Assembly (NCBI RefSeq): GCF_002814235.1 | Contig: NZ_PHSU01000017.1 | Span: 117,486-181,485, forward strand | Source of the DNA: Pseudomonas sp. QS1027 | GTDB lineage: Bacteria > Pseudomonadota > Gammaproteobacteria > Pseudomonadales > Pseudomonadaceae | Reading direction: 5' to 3' | DNA length: 64,000 bases | Shown here: positions 1-7,484 of the stretch, piece after piece | How the letters are laid out: each line of letters starts with the position of its first letter | Position numbering within the stretch: position 1 is the first letter of the stretch | Notes under the pieces: model-generated | What the model was told of the DNA's origin: nothing | The model's input: the letters and a program-made list of their open reading frames with translations, nothing else | The model's database searches: none | Made by a program: the position numbers and the translations under genes

Positions 1-1043
1 GCTATTACCGCAACGCGCTGCGCAAGAGTTTCGTCTCCAATACCGTGCGCCACGGCTGTGACGGCACCAGTCATGCGTTGCGCCGGGCGCTGGCCGAGAT
101 GCTGCGCAACAATCGCGGCCTGACCGTCGAGGCCGGGCATATCTGCCTGACCCAGGGCGTACAGATGTCGCTGTACCTGACCGCCAGCGCGCTGCTGGAA
201 CCCGGTGACGTGGTGCTGGTGGAACGCCTGAGCTATCCGCCGGCGTGGGAGATCTTCCGTAAATTGGGCGCGCGCCTGGTCACCGTGGACCTGGACAGCG
301 AAGGCTGCCGGGTCGATCAGATCGACGCGCTGTGCCGGCTGCACAAGGTGCGGATGATCTATCTCACCCCCCATCACCAGTTCCCCACCACTGTCAGCCT
401 GCATGCCGGGCGCCGACAACAACTGCTGGCCTTGGCCAGGCAGCATGATTTCTGCGTGATCGAGGAAGACTACGACTACGAGTATCACTTTGACGGTCGC
501 CCCTACCTGCCCCTGGCCAGCGACAGCGCCCAGCGCCATGTGATTTATATCGGCTCGCTGTCCAAGTCCCTGGGCTCGACCTTCCGCTGCAGCTATGTGG
601 TCGCGCCCACCAACGTGATCGAGGTGCTGAACCGCAACGCCGCGCTGACCCTGGGCCAGGGTGATGCGGTGTCGCAGCAGATGCTGGTGGACCTGATCAA
701 TGACGGTGAACTGAAAAAGCACCTGCGCCGCGTTTCAAAGGAATACCGGCAGCGTCGGGAAATCCTCCATCGCTGCCTGGTGGAGGGCTTTGGCGAACGC
801 ATTGCGGTGCAGGAGCCCGAAGGCGGCCTGGCGCTGTGGGTGCGTTTCGCGGACGAGATAAACGTCGGCCAACTGGTGGAAAAGGCCCTGGAGTTCGACC
901 TGGTGGTGCGCAACAGCCGCCAGTTCTCGCCCACGGATCAACCGGAGAATGCATTACGCTTGGGTTTTGCCTCACTGGATCGCGATGAAATCCGAGAGGC
1001 CACGCGGCGTTTGGCGCAGGCGGCGCAAGCCATCGCCCGCTAG
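1..1043 (+). CDS. MocR-like PLP-dependent regulator/aminotransferase, C-terminal part
   Basis: The reading frame is open from the first base, so the true start and the expected N-terminal GntR winged helix lie outside the window. What remains is a fold-type I aminotransferase domain: a substrate-binding region (TQGVQMSLYLTASALL), the acidic IEEDYDYEYHFDG segment before the cofactor pocket, and the PLP lysine in SLSKSLGSTFR. MocR/PdxR-type proteins use this domain as an effector sensor. It stops one base before the region leading into the GntR gene and could control the hydroxyproline genes, but no direct link is visible. A plain aminotransferase is the alternative until the upstream part is seen. 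Confidence 0.8.
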   Translation, partial: YYRNALRKSFVSNTVRHGCDGTSHALRRALAEMLRNNRGLTVEAGHICLTQGVQMSLYLTASALLEPGDVVLVERLSYPPAWEIFRKLGARLVTVDLDSEGCRVDQIDALCRLHKVRMIYLTPHHQFPTTVSLHAGRRQQLLALARQHDFCVIEEDYDYEYHFDGRPYLPLASDSAQRHVIYIGSLSKSLGSTFRCSYVVAPTNVIEVLNRNAALTLGQGDAVSQQMLVDLINDGELKKHLRRVSKEYRQRREILHRCLVEGFGERIAVQEPEGGLALWVRFADEINVGQLVEKALEFDLVVRNSRQFSPTDQPENALRLGFASLDRDEIREATRRLAQAAQAIAR

Positions 1044-1098
1044 ATGTCGCGCGCCACTGGCTTGACCGTCCGCACCATCACCCAGGAACAGCCAGAAG

Positions 1099-1112
1099 AT
1101 TTCGTATACCAT
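1099..1112. promoter_or_regulatory. putative GntR operator, site 1
   Basis: ATTTCGTATACCAT lies about 30 bases before the GTG start of the GntR gene. Read on the minus strand it is ATGGTATACGAAAT, whose last 11 bases match the palindromes at 6595-6612 and 12583-12599 exactly. The dyad core (TCGTATACCA) is imperfect compared with TCGTATACGA at the other two sites, as is common for an autoregulatory site of lower affinity. Its place argues that the GntR gene starts at 1143, because a start at 1044 would put the site inside the coding region. Confidence 0.6.
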
Positions 1113-1142
1113 CTGCACAACTCATCTCGAACGATCAGAACC

Positions 1143-1814
1143 GTGGCCCTACCAAAACTCAACGCTCCCGACCTCGGCAACTCGCCTTCGACGTCGGAAA
1201 TCATCACCCGTCATCTGCGCGACGCCATTGTCGCCGGGCATTTCGCCGAGGATGAGCCGATTCGCCAGGACGATATCGCCCGGCAGTTCAACGTCAGCAA
1301 GATTCCGGTGCGCGAAGCCCTCAAGCGCCTGGAGGCCGAAGGCCTGGTGATGTTCCAGCGCAATCGCGGGGCGATGGTCACGCGGGTGTCGGATGCGGAA
1401 CTGGCGCAGATGTTCGAAGTGCGCATGCTGCTGGAAGACAAGGTGCTGCGCCTGGCGATTCCGAACATGACCGAAGAGACCTTCGCCCGTGCCGAACGCA
1501 TCTGCCAGGAGTTTATCGGTGAAGATGATGTGGGCCGCTGGGCCGAACTCAACTGGGAACTGCACGCCTGCCTCTACGAACCGGCGCAACGACCGTTTCT
1601 GGTGGGCCTGATCCGTTCGGTCAACGACAAGCTGGAGCGCTACCTGCGCATGCAGATGAGCCTTTCCGCCGGCAAGGAACGCGCCGACCACGAACACCGG
1701 GAAATTCTCGCGGCCTGTCGCGCAGGCGATGTGGATCGCGCGGTGACGCTGCTCGACGAGCATATCGCCGGCGTCTGCAAGACCCTGTTCGAACACCTGC
1801 CCCACAGCCACTGA
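1143..1814 (+). CDS. GntR-family (FCD/FadR-type) transcriptional regulator
   Basis: A predicted 223-residue DNA-binding regulator. The N-terminal winged helix is clear (IITRHLRDAIVAGHFAEDEP, then QDDIARQFNVSKIPVREALKRLEAEGLV), followed by an FCD effector domain with the typical AQMFEVRMLLE helix and a C-terminal HREILAACRAGD helix. The frame is open from 1044, but a GTG start at 1143 gives the normal length for this family and leaves a palindromic operator 30 bases upstream. It precedes the hydroxyproline epimerase gene by 114 bases and may be co-transcribed with it. The three related palindromes in this window suggest it controls itself, the importer operon and the deaminase gene. The effector, probably a hydroxyproline or pathway intermediate, is inferred from context. 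Confidence 0.88.
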   Translation: MALPKLNAPDLGNSPSTSEIITRHLRDAIVAGHFAEDEPIRQDDIARQFNVSKIPVREALKRLEAEGLVMFQRNRGAMVTRVSDAELAQMFEVRMLLEDKVLRLAIPNMTEETFARAERICQEFIGEDDVGRWAELNWELHACLYEPAQRPFLVGLIRSVNDKLERYLRMQMSLSAGKERADHEHREILAACRAGDVDRAVTLLDEHIAGVCKTLFEHLPHSH

Positions 1815-1928
1815 CGGTGTCGCGCACTGTGCTGATTTCGTCATCGGCACAGGCTAAAACCCTCAAGCCGACGCGCCCCTCTCCAGGCCACTCTGTCCGT
1901 CACTTATCGGAACGGACGTGGCCCTCCC

Positions 1929-2861
1929 ATGAAACGCATCAGCGTGATCGACTCCCACACCGGCGGCGAACCCACCCGCCTGGTGACCGCCGGTTTTCCT
2001 GACCTGGGCACCGGTAGCATGGCCGAGCGCCGGCAACGGCTGGCCGAAGAACACGACCAGTGGCGCGCGGCCTGCGTGCTCGAACCACGGGGCAGCGATG
2101 TGCTGGTCGGCGCCCTGCTCTGTAAGCCGGTGGACCCGAGCGCCTGTGCCGGAGTGATTTTCTTCAACAACACCGGTTACCTAGGCATGTGCGGCCACGG
2201 CACCATCGGCCTGGTGGCCTCCCTGGCGCACCTGGGCAGGATCGGTCCTGGCACCCACAGCATCGAGACGCCGGTGGGCACGGTGCAGGCAACCTTGCAC
2301 GAAGACCATTCGGTAAGCGTGCGTAACGTCCCGGCCTATCGTTACCAGAAAGCCCTGGCGCTGGAGGTGCCGGGCATCGGCCAGGTCATTGGCGATATCG
2401 CCTGGGGCGGCAACTGGTTTTTCCTGATCGCCGAACATGGCCTGGACATCGCCGGCGACAACCTCGAGGCACTGACCGCCTATACCTTCGCTGTCCAGCA
2501 AGCCCTGGAGGCCCAGGGTATTCGCGGTGAAGATGGCGGGTTGATCGACCATATCGAGCTGTTCGCCGATGACGAACACGCCGACAGCCGCAACTTTGTC
2601 CTCTGTCCCGGCAAGGCCTACGACCGCTCCCCTTGCGGCACGGGCACCAGCGCCAAACTGGCGTGCCTGGCGGCCGACGACAAGTTGCAACCGGGGCAGA
2701 TCTGGCGTCAGGCCAGTGTGATCGGCAGCGAGTTCGAGGGTTCCTACGAGCATCAGGGCGAGCGCATTGTGCCGACCATTCGCGGCCGTGCCTTTATCAG
2801 CGCCGAGGCCAGCCTGATCATCGAACAGGACGACCCGTTCGCCTGGGGCATTCGCCCGTGA
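1929..2861 (+). CDS. lhpA: 4-hydroxyproline 2-epimerase (proline racemase superfamily)
   Basis: A 310-residue cytosolic enzyme that converts trans-4-hydroxy-L-proline to cis-4-hydroxy-D-proline, the first step of bacterial hydroxyproline breakdown. Both catalytic cysteines of the superfamily are present: C88 in NNTGYLGMCGHGTIG and C236 in DRSPCGTGTSA. The N-terminus (MKRISVIDSHTGGEPTR) is typical. The stop overlaps the GTG start of the next gene by four bases, so it is translationally coupled to the dehydrogenase genes that use its product. The Cys/Cys pair also fits proline racemase, but the neighbouring dehydrogenase, deaminase and semialdehyde dehydrogenase favour the hydroxyproline epimerase. 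The symbol follows P. aeruginosa usage from memory. Confidence 0.92.
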   Translation: MKRISVIDSHTGGEPTRLVTAGFPDLGTGSMAERRQRLAEEHDQWRAACVLEPRGSDVLVGALLCKPVDPSACAGVIFFNNTGYLGMCGHGTIGLVASLAHLGRIGPGTHSIETPVGTVQATLHEDHSVSVRNVPAYRYQKALALEVPGIGQVIGDIAWGGNWFFLIAEHGLDIAGDNLEALTAYTFAVQQALEAQGIRGEDGGLIDHIELFADDEHADSRNFVLCPGKAYDRSPCGTGTSAKLACLAADDKLQPGQIWRQASVIGSEFEGSYEHQGERIVPTIRGRAFISAEASLIIEQDDPFAWGIRP

Positions 2862-3973
2862 ACGAGGGCCGGGTGGCCGATGTGATCGTGATCGGCGCCG
2901 GCATCGTCGGTGCCGCCTGTGCCCAGGCGCTGGCCCGTCGCGGCGTGCAGGTTCTGGTGCTGGACGCCGGCCTGCCCGGGGCGACGGCGGCGGGCATGGG
3001 GCATTTGCTGGTGCTCGACGACAATCCGGCCGAACTGGCCCTCAGCCAATACTCCCTGCAACGCTGGCGCGAAACGGCAGCGGTGTTGCCCGACGGCTGC
3101 GCCTACCGCAGCAACGGCACCCTGTGGCTGGCAGCCAATGCCGAAGAAATGGCCGTCGCCCAGGCTAAATACCTGAACTTGCAGGCCCAAGGCGTGGCCT
3201 GCGAGTTGATCGGCCGCAGCGCCTTGCGCCAACGTGAACCCGAGTTGCGCGAAGGCCTGGAAGGCGGGCTGCTGATCAATGGCGACGGCATTCTCTATGC
3301 CCCGGCGACGGCCCATTGGATGCTCGCAAGCGCCAATATCCGCCAGCGTCGTGCGCGGGTCAGTGAAGTCGACGGCAACTGTGTGCGCCTCGACGATGGT
3401 CACTGGCTGAAGGCCGATGCGGTGATTCTGGCCAACGGCGTCCAGGCCAGCGACTTGTGCCCGGAATTGCCGATCGTGCCGAAAAAGGGCCACTTGCTGA
3501 TCACCGACCGTTACCCCGGAAAAGTCACCCACACCCTGGTGGAACTCGGTTACGTCACCAGTGCCCACAACGCCAGCGGCCCTTCGGCGGCGTGCAATAT
3601 CCAGCCGCGTCCGACCGGGCAACTGTTTATAGGCGCCTCGCGGCAATTCGGCACCCGCGATCCGCAGGTCGAAGGCTGGATGCTCGCCAAGATGCTCAAG
3701 CGCGCCATCGAGTACATGCCCGGGTTGGCACAACTCAATGGCATCCGCGCCTGGACCGGCTTTCGCGCCGCCAGCCCCGACGGTTTGCCGCTGGTGGGCC
3801 AGCATCCGCAACGCCAGGGCTTGTGGCTGGCCGTCGGCCACGAAGGCCTGGGGGTCACCACGGCACCCGGCACCGCCGACCTGCTGGTGGCGCAACTGTT
3901 CGATGAAACACCGCCGTTGGCCGCACTGCCTTATCTGCCGCAACGTTTTCTCGGGGAGCCGGTTTATGCCTGA
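2858..3973 (+). CDS. D-hydroxyproline dehydrogenase, FAD (DAO-type) subunit
   Basis: A 371-residue FAD oxidoreductase of the glycine oxidase/D-amino acid dehydrogenase type. The Rossmann motif VIVIGAGIVGAACAQALARR lies close to the N-terminus, and the C-terminus has the usual RAWTGFRAASPDGLPLVG and GHEGLGVTTAPGTADLL segments. The start is taken as GTG at 2858, overlapping the epimerase stop; GTG at 2873 is the alternative. It is followed by a small 2Fe-2S protein and a second FAD protein, each overlapping its neighbour, the arrangement known for heteromeric D-hydroxyproline dehydrogenase. The complex oxidises cis-4-hydroxy-D-proline to 1-pyrroline-4-hydroxy-2-carboxylate and passes electrons to the respiratory chain. 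The substrate is inferred from the operon. Confidence 0.88.
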   Translation: MNEGRVADVIVIGAGIVGAACAQALARRGVQVLVLDAGLPGATAAGMGHLLVLDDNPAELALSQYSLQRWRETAAVLPDGCAYRSNGTLWLAANAEEMAVAQAKYLNLQAQGVACELIGRSALRQREPELREGLEGGLLINGDGILYAPATAHWMLASANIRQRRARVSEVDGNCVRLDDGHWLKADAVILANGVQASDLCPELPIVPKKGHLLITDRYPGKVTHTLVELGYVTSAHNASGPSAACNIQPRPTGQLFIGASRQFGTRDPQVEGWMLAKMLKRAIEYMPGLAQLNGIRAWTGFRAASPDGLPLVGQHPQRQGLWLAVGHEGLGVTTAPGTADLLVAQLFDETPPLAALPYLPQRFLGEPVYA

Positions 3974-4202
3974 ATTACTGCTGGACGGCCACGTCCTCAG
4001 GGTTGCCGAAGGGACCAGCGTCGCCGCCGCATTGGCGCTCGGCGGCGATGGTTGCACCCGCACTTCGGTCAGCGGCCAGCGCCGTGCGCCCCTGTGCGGC
4101 ATGGGTATTTGCCAGGAGTGCCGGGTGAGCATCGACGGGCGCCGTCGTCTGGCCTGCCAGACCCTCTGTCGTGACGGCATGCGCGTGGAGACCCAAGCAT
4201 GA
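3966..4202 (+). CDS. D-hydroxyproline dehydrogenase, 2Fe-2S subunit
   Basis: A 78-residue ferredoxin-like protein (2Fe-2S, Fer2_4 type) with the cysteine pattern APLCGMGICQECRV followed by LACQTLC. The frame is open further upstream, but the ATG at 3966 overlaps the stop of the preceding FAD subunit and gives the expected size for the small subunit of HcnA-like complexes. It overlaps the next gene by four bases. Its role is electron transfer between the two flavin subunits. Confidence 0.88.
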   Translation: MPELLLDGHVLRVAEGTSVAAALALGGDGCTRTSVSGQRRAPLCGMGICQECRVSIDGRRRLACQTLCRDGMRVETQA

Positions 4203-5455
4203 GCGCATACGCCGATCTGCTGATCATCGGCGCCGGTCCCGCCGGTATGGCCGCCGCCCTCGCCGCGGCACCCAGCGGCGCACGCATCGTCATCCTCGAT
4301 GACAACCCGCTGCCCGGCGGACAAATCTGGCGCGACGGGCCGCAGGCCAAGCTGCCGAAGCAGGCCCATCGTCTGCGCGAGCAACTGGAGAACCACAGCA
4401 ATATCCAACGCCATGCCAGCACCCGGGTGATTGCCTGCGCCGGTCCGAAACAGCTGCTGGTCGAGGACGATGAACGCGGCTGGGTGATTGCCTACGACAA
4501 ACTGATCCTGTGTACCGGCGCCCGCGAATTGCTGCTGCCCTTCCCCGGCTGGACCCTGCCAGGCGTCACCGGTGTGGGCGGACTCCAGGCGCTGATCAAG
4601 GGCGGATTGCCGGTGCGGGAGGAACGTGTGGTGATTGCCGGCAGCGGCCCCTTGCTGCTGGCCAGCGCCGCGACAGCCCGACACAACGGCGCCCGGGTGC
4701 TGCGTATCGCCGAGCAGGCGAGCAGCAACGCCGTCGCCGGATTCGCCGCGCAACTGCCGCGCTGGCCGGACAAACTGCTGCAGTCGTTCAGCCTGTTCGA
4801 CCACCACTATCGAACCAACAGCCATGTACTCGCCGCCCTGGGCACGGATCGCCTGGAAGGCGTGCGCCTGCAACAGCAGGGCAAAATCGTCGAGCTGGCC
4901 TGCGATCGTCTGGCCTGCGGTTTCGGCCTGATCCCCAATACCCAGCTCGGCCAGGCCCTGGGCTACGCACTCGATGGCCAGGCCCTGGCGGTGGATGCCT
5001 GGCAGGCCGGCAGCCGCGCCGATCATTACGCGGCGGGCGAATGCACCGGTTTCGGCGGCAGTGAGCTGTCCCTGGTCGAAGGTGCGATTGCCGGGCACGC
5101 GGCGGTCGGTGAGCGTCCACAGGCCCAGGCGTTGTGGCCACTACGGACACGCTGGCAGGGGTTTGCCAAGGTCTTGAACCACACCTTCCGCCTCAAGCCA
5201 CAACTCAAGTCACTGGCCCAGGCCGACACCCTGGTGTGCCGCTGCGAAGACGTGCCCTACGCCGCACTGGTGCCACACGCCGACTGGCGCGAAGCCAAAC
5301 TGGCCACCCGCTGCGGCATGGGCGCCTGCCAGGGCCGGGTCTGTGGCGGCGCCGTGCAGCAGTTGTTCGGCTGGCAACCCTCGGCGCCGCGTCCGCCCTT
5401 CAGCCCGGCGCGGATCGAGACCTTGTTGTGCCTGGACGACTCGCCCCCGGCCTGA
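4199..5455 (+). CDS. D-hydroxyproline dehydrogenase, FAD/NAD(P)-binding subunit with BFD-like domain
   Basis: A 418-residue HcnB-like subunit. The N-terminal FAD motif is LLIIGAGPAGMAAALAAAPSG, and a second nucleotide-binding motif is VVIAGSGPLLLASAATAR. The C-terminus carries a bacterioferredoxin-associated ferredoxin-like 2Fe-2S domain with cysteines in LVCRCEDV and RCGMGACQGRVCG. With the two preceding genes it makes up an alpha-beta-gamma dehydrogenase of the sarcosine/cyanide-synthase/D-hydroxyproline type. The gene context decides the substrate. A GC-rich hairpin follows directly after the stop, so the catabolic transcript may end here before the AraC gene. Confidence 0.9.
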   Translation: MSAYADLLIIGAGPAGMAAALAAAPSGARIVILDDNPLPGGQIWRDGPQAKLPKQAHRLREQLENHSNIQRHASTRVIACAGPKQLLVEDDERGWVIAYDKLILCTGARELLLPFPGWTLPGVTGVGGLQALIKGGLPVREERVVIAGSGPLLLASAATARHNGARVLRIAEQASSNAVAGFAAQLPRWPDKLLQSFSLFDHHYRTNSHVLAALGTDRLEGVRLQQQGKIVELACDRLACGFGLIPNTQLGQALGYALDGQALAVDAWQAGSRADHYAAGECTGFGGSELSLVEGAIAGHAAVGERPQAQALWPLRTRWQGFAKVLNHTFRLKPQLKSLAQADTLVCRCEDVPYAALVPHADWREAKLATRCGMGACQGRVCGGAVQQLFGWQPSAPRPPFSPARIETLLCLDDSPPA

Positions 5456-5457
5456 AT

Positions 5458-5483
5458 GCCGGCCCGGGGCTTCCGGGCCCGGC
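5458..5483 (+). terminator. GC-rich hairpin after the dehydrogenase operon
   Basis: GCCGGCCCGG and CCGGGCCCGGC flank a short loop immediately downstream of the stop at 5455. There is no strong T run, so it may be a weak terminator or an mRNA-stabilising hairpin. Confidence 0.45.
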
Positions 5484-5529
5484 GCCGAGCCTCTATGATC
5501 CAGAAGATCGTCCCCAGGCTTCCAGCACC

Positions 5530-6279
5530 ATGTATGCCTCGCTCAGCCACTTCAAACCCTGCGACCTGCCGACCCTGCTGAGCAGCTTGCAGCCGATTGC
5601 GCCACTGCTCGATACCCTGTCGGACGTGGTGTTCTTCATCAAGGACTGCGAGGCCCGCTACGCCTTCGTCAACCAGACACTGGCCCGGCGCTGCGGCTTC
5701 AAGGAGAGTGCCGAGCTGCTCGGGCGCACCGCCGACATGGTCTTCCCGGAACGCTTCGGCCCGCTCTACACCGCGCAGGATCGGCGAGTGCTGTCGAGCG
5801 GTCGCGAGCTGGCCGACCAGCTTGAGCTGCACCTCTATTACGGCAACCAGCCGATCTGGTGCCTGACCCATAAACTCGCGCTACTGGATACCCAAGGTCA
5901 TATCGTCGGCCTGGCCGGGATCTCCCGGGATTTGCAACTGCCGCAGTCCAGCCACCCGGCCTTCCCGAAACTCGCGGCGGTGGATGCGCATATCCGCAGC
6001 CACTTCTCCCGGCCCATCAGCCTGGCCGAACTGACGGCGATTGCCGGGTTCTCGGTGGCGCAACTGGAGCGTCACTGCAAGCGGGTGTTCCAGCTCACCC
6101 CACGGCAGATGATTCACAAGGCGCGCCTGGAAGAGTCCTCGCGTCTGTTACTGGACACCGACTTGCCGATCACCGAGATCGCCCTGCGCTGCGGTTACAC
6201 CGACCACAGCGCCTTCAGCCGCCAGTTCCGCGCCCTGACCAGCCTGGCGCCCAGCCAATACCGCGACAGCCGTCGCTGA
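5530..6279 (+). CDS. AraC-family activator with PAS sensor domain
   Basis: The frame is open from far upstream, but ATG at 5530 gives a sensible 249-residue protein. Residues of about 25-130 are a PAS-like domain (LSDVVFFIKDCEARYAFVN, and later HIVGLAGISRDL). The last 100 residues are a double helix-turn-helix AraC domain (SLAELTAIAGFSVAQLERHCK, then PITEIALRCGYTDHSAFSRQF). In Pseudomonas hydroxyproline operons an AraC-type activator is known (LhpR, from memory), so this is a plausible local activator acting beside the GntR repressor-type protein. The ligand of the PAS domain is unknown. A hairpin and a REP element follow it. Confidence 0.85.
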   Translation: MYASLSHFKPCDLPTLLSSLQPIAPLLDTLSDVVFFIKDCEARYAFVNQTLARRCGFKESAELLGRTADMVFPERFGPLYTAQDRRVLSSGRELADQLELHLYYGNQPIWCLTHKLALLDTQGHIVGLAGISRDLQLPQSSHPAFPKLAAVDAHIRSHFSRPISLAELTAIAGFSVAQLERHCKRVFQLTPRQMIHKARLEESSRLLLDTDLPITEIALRCGYTDHSAFSRQFRALTSLAPSQYRDSRR

Positions 6280-6292
6280 GCCTCCCCCCCTT

Positions 6293-6321
6293 GAAACCAC
6301 ATAACACTGTTGTGTGGTTTC
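6293..6321. terminator. hairpin downstream of the AraC gene
   Basis: GAAACCACA (6293-6301) pairs with TGTGGTTTC (6313-6321) around an 11-base loop, 14 bases after the AraC stop. It has no T tract, and lies next to a REP palindrome. Confidence 0.45.
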
Positions 6322-6323
6322 AC

Positions 6324-6397
6324 TGTGGGAGCGGAGCTTGCCCGCGAAGAGGCCCTTGAGGCCGCCAAAAGCTTCGCGGGCAAGCTCCGCTCCCACA
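6324..6397. repeat. REP-type inverted repeat
   Basis: TGTGGGAGCGGAGCTTGCCC near the left end is mirrored by its complement ending at 6397, about 20 bases apart. This is the common Pseudomonas intergenic REP palindrome. Together with the preceding hairpin and the operator at 6595-6612 it accounts for most of the 376-base gap between the AraC gene and the importer operon. Confidence 0.85.
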
Positions 6398-6594
6398 ATG
6401 ACATTGAGTCGGCGCTGGCTGGAGGCGGTGTTCCTTTAAAGGGCGTTGCCGCGAAAACATGCTCCCTTCTGTAACACCCTCTCCCCCTCTATCGGCGAGC
6501 ACCTGACCCCCAGTTCCCTGACAACCCCTCTAACCCGAGGGCCAACGAAGAATTCATGTTCTGACGTTGAAACAGGCACAGTCATTGCTAATCT

Positions 6595-6612
6595 AATATC
6601 GTATACGAAATT
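6595..6612. promoter_or_regulatory. putative GntR operator, site 2
   Basis: AATATCGTATACGAAATT is an 18-base dyad with a perfect TCGTATACGA core and a single mismatched pair, 43 bases before the start of the substrate-binding protein gene. Seventeen of its bases recur exactly at 12583-12599. It is the likely binding site of the GntR/FCD regulator at 1143-1814. Confidence 0.72.
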
Positions 6613-6655
6613 CATAATACGACAGCCAACACCACTCACCGATAACGAGGTCTCC

Positions 6656-7474
6656 ATGAAAAATCCCGTTTTTGCCGCAGCGCTCAGTGTGGTTCTCAGT
6701 TCGTCCTTTATCGCCACGGCCCAGGCCGACAAGCTCGACGACATCATTGGCTCGGGCAAGCTGCGTTGCGCCGTGACCCTGGACTTCCCGCCGATGGGCT
6801 CCCGTGACGAGAGCAACAAACCGGTGGGTTTCGACGTCGACTACTGCAACGACCTGGCGAAAGTCCTCGGGGTCGATGCCGAGATTGTCGAGACGCCGTT
6901 TCCGGATCGTATCCCGGCGCTGGTCTCGGGCCGGGCCGACGTGATCGTCGCCTCCACCTCCGACACCCTCGAGCGAGCCAAGACCGTTGGCCTGTCCCTG
7001 CCCTACTTCGCCTTCCAGATGGTGGTCCTGACCCGCAGCGACACCGGCATCACCAAGTACGAAGACCTCAAGGGCAAACCGGTCGGCAATACCAGCGGCA
7101 CCTTTGAAGCCCTCGCCCTGGAAAAAGACCAGAAGAGCTGGGGCACCGGCAGCTTCCGCGCTTATCAGTCGCAGAACGACACCATCCTGGCCGTCGCCCA
7201 GGGCCATATCGACGCCACCGTCGTCACCAACACCGTGGCAGCCGCTACGCTCAAATCAGGCAAATACAAGAACCTGAAAGTCGCCGGCAACGCGCCGTAC
7301 GTGATCGACTACGTCTCGCTGGGGGCCAAGCGTAACGAGTACGGCCTGATCAACTACCTCAACCTGTTTATCAACCAACAGGTGCGTACCGGACGTTACA
7401 AGGAGCTGTTCGTCAAATGGGTCGGGACCGAGATTCCGCCGACCGATCTGACCGTGCCCCACGTCTACTACTGA
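6656..7474 (+). CDS. amino-acid ABC transporter substrate-binding protein (family 3)
   Basis: A 272-residue periplasmic binding protein with a clear signal peptide (MKNPVFAAALSVVLSSSF, cleaved after ATAQA). The mature part has the family-3 landmarks GKLRCAVTLDFPPMGSRD, KPVGFDVDYCNDLAKVLG and a later ALVSGRADVIVAS. ATG at 6656 is preferred over the upstream in-frame start because it gives the signal peptide and lies after a GAGG ribosome site. It opens an operon with an aconitase X-type dehydratase, two permeases and an ATPase, spaced by 10 bases or less. The enclosed hydroxyproline enzyme suggests it binds a hydroxyproline isomer. Confidence 0.9.
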   Translation: MKNPVFAAALSVVLSSSFIATAQADKLDDIIGSGKLRCAVTLDFPPMGSRDESNKPVGFDVDYCNDLAKVLGVDAEIVETPFPDRIPALVSGRADVIVASTSDTLERAKTVGLSLPYFAFQMVVLTRSDTGITKYEDLKGKPVGNTSGTFEALALEKDQKSWGTGSFRAYQSQNDTILAVAQGHIDATVVTNTVAAATLKSGKYKNLKVAGNAPYVIDYVSLGAKRNEYGLINYLNLFINQQVRTGRYKELFVKWVGTEIPPTDLTVPHVYY

Positions 7475-7484
7475 GGAAACCTGA

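Noticed and set aside
1044..1142. Upstream ATG for the GntR gene
   Set aside because: It would place the operator-like site inside the gene and add 33 residues with no resemblance to the family.
2753..5098. A 781-residue open frame on the minus strand
   Set aside because: It lies wholly opposite the epimerase and dehydrogenase genes, has no ribosome site or domain, and has the Gln/His/Gly-rich composition of antisense GC-rich codons.
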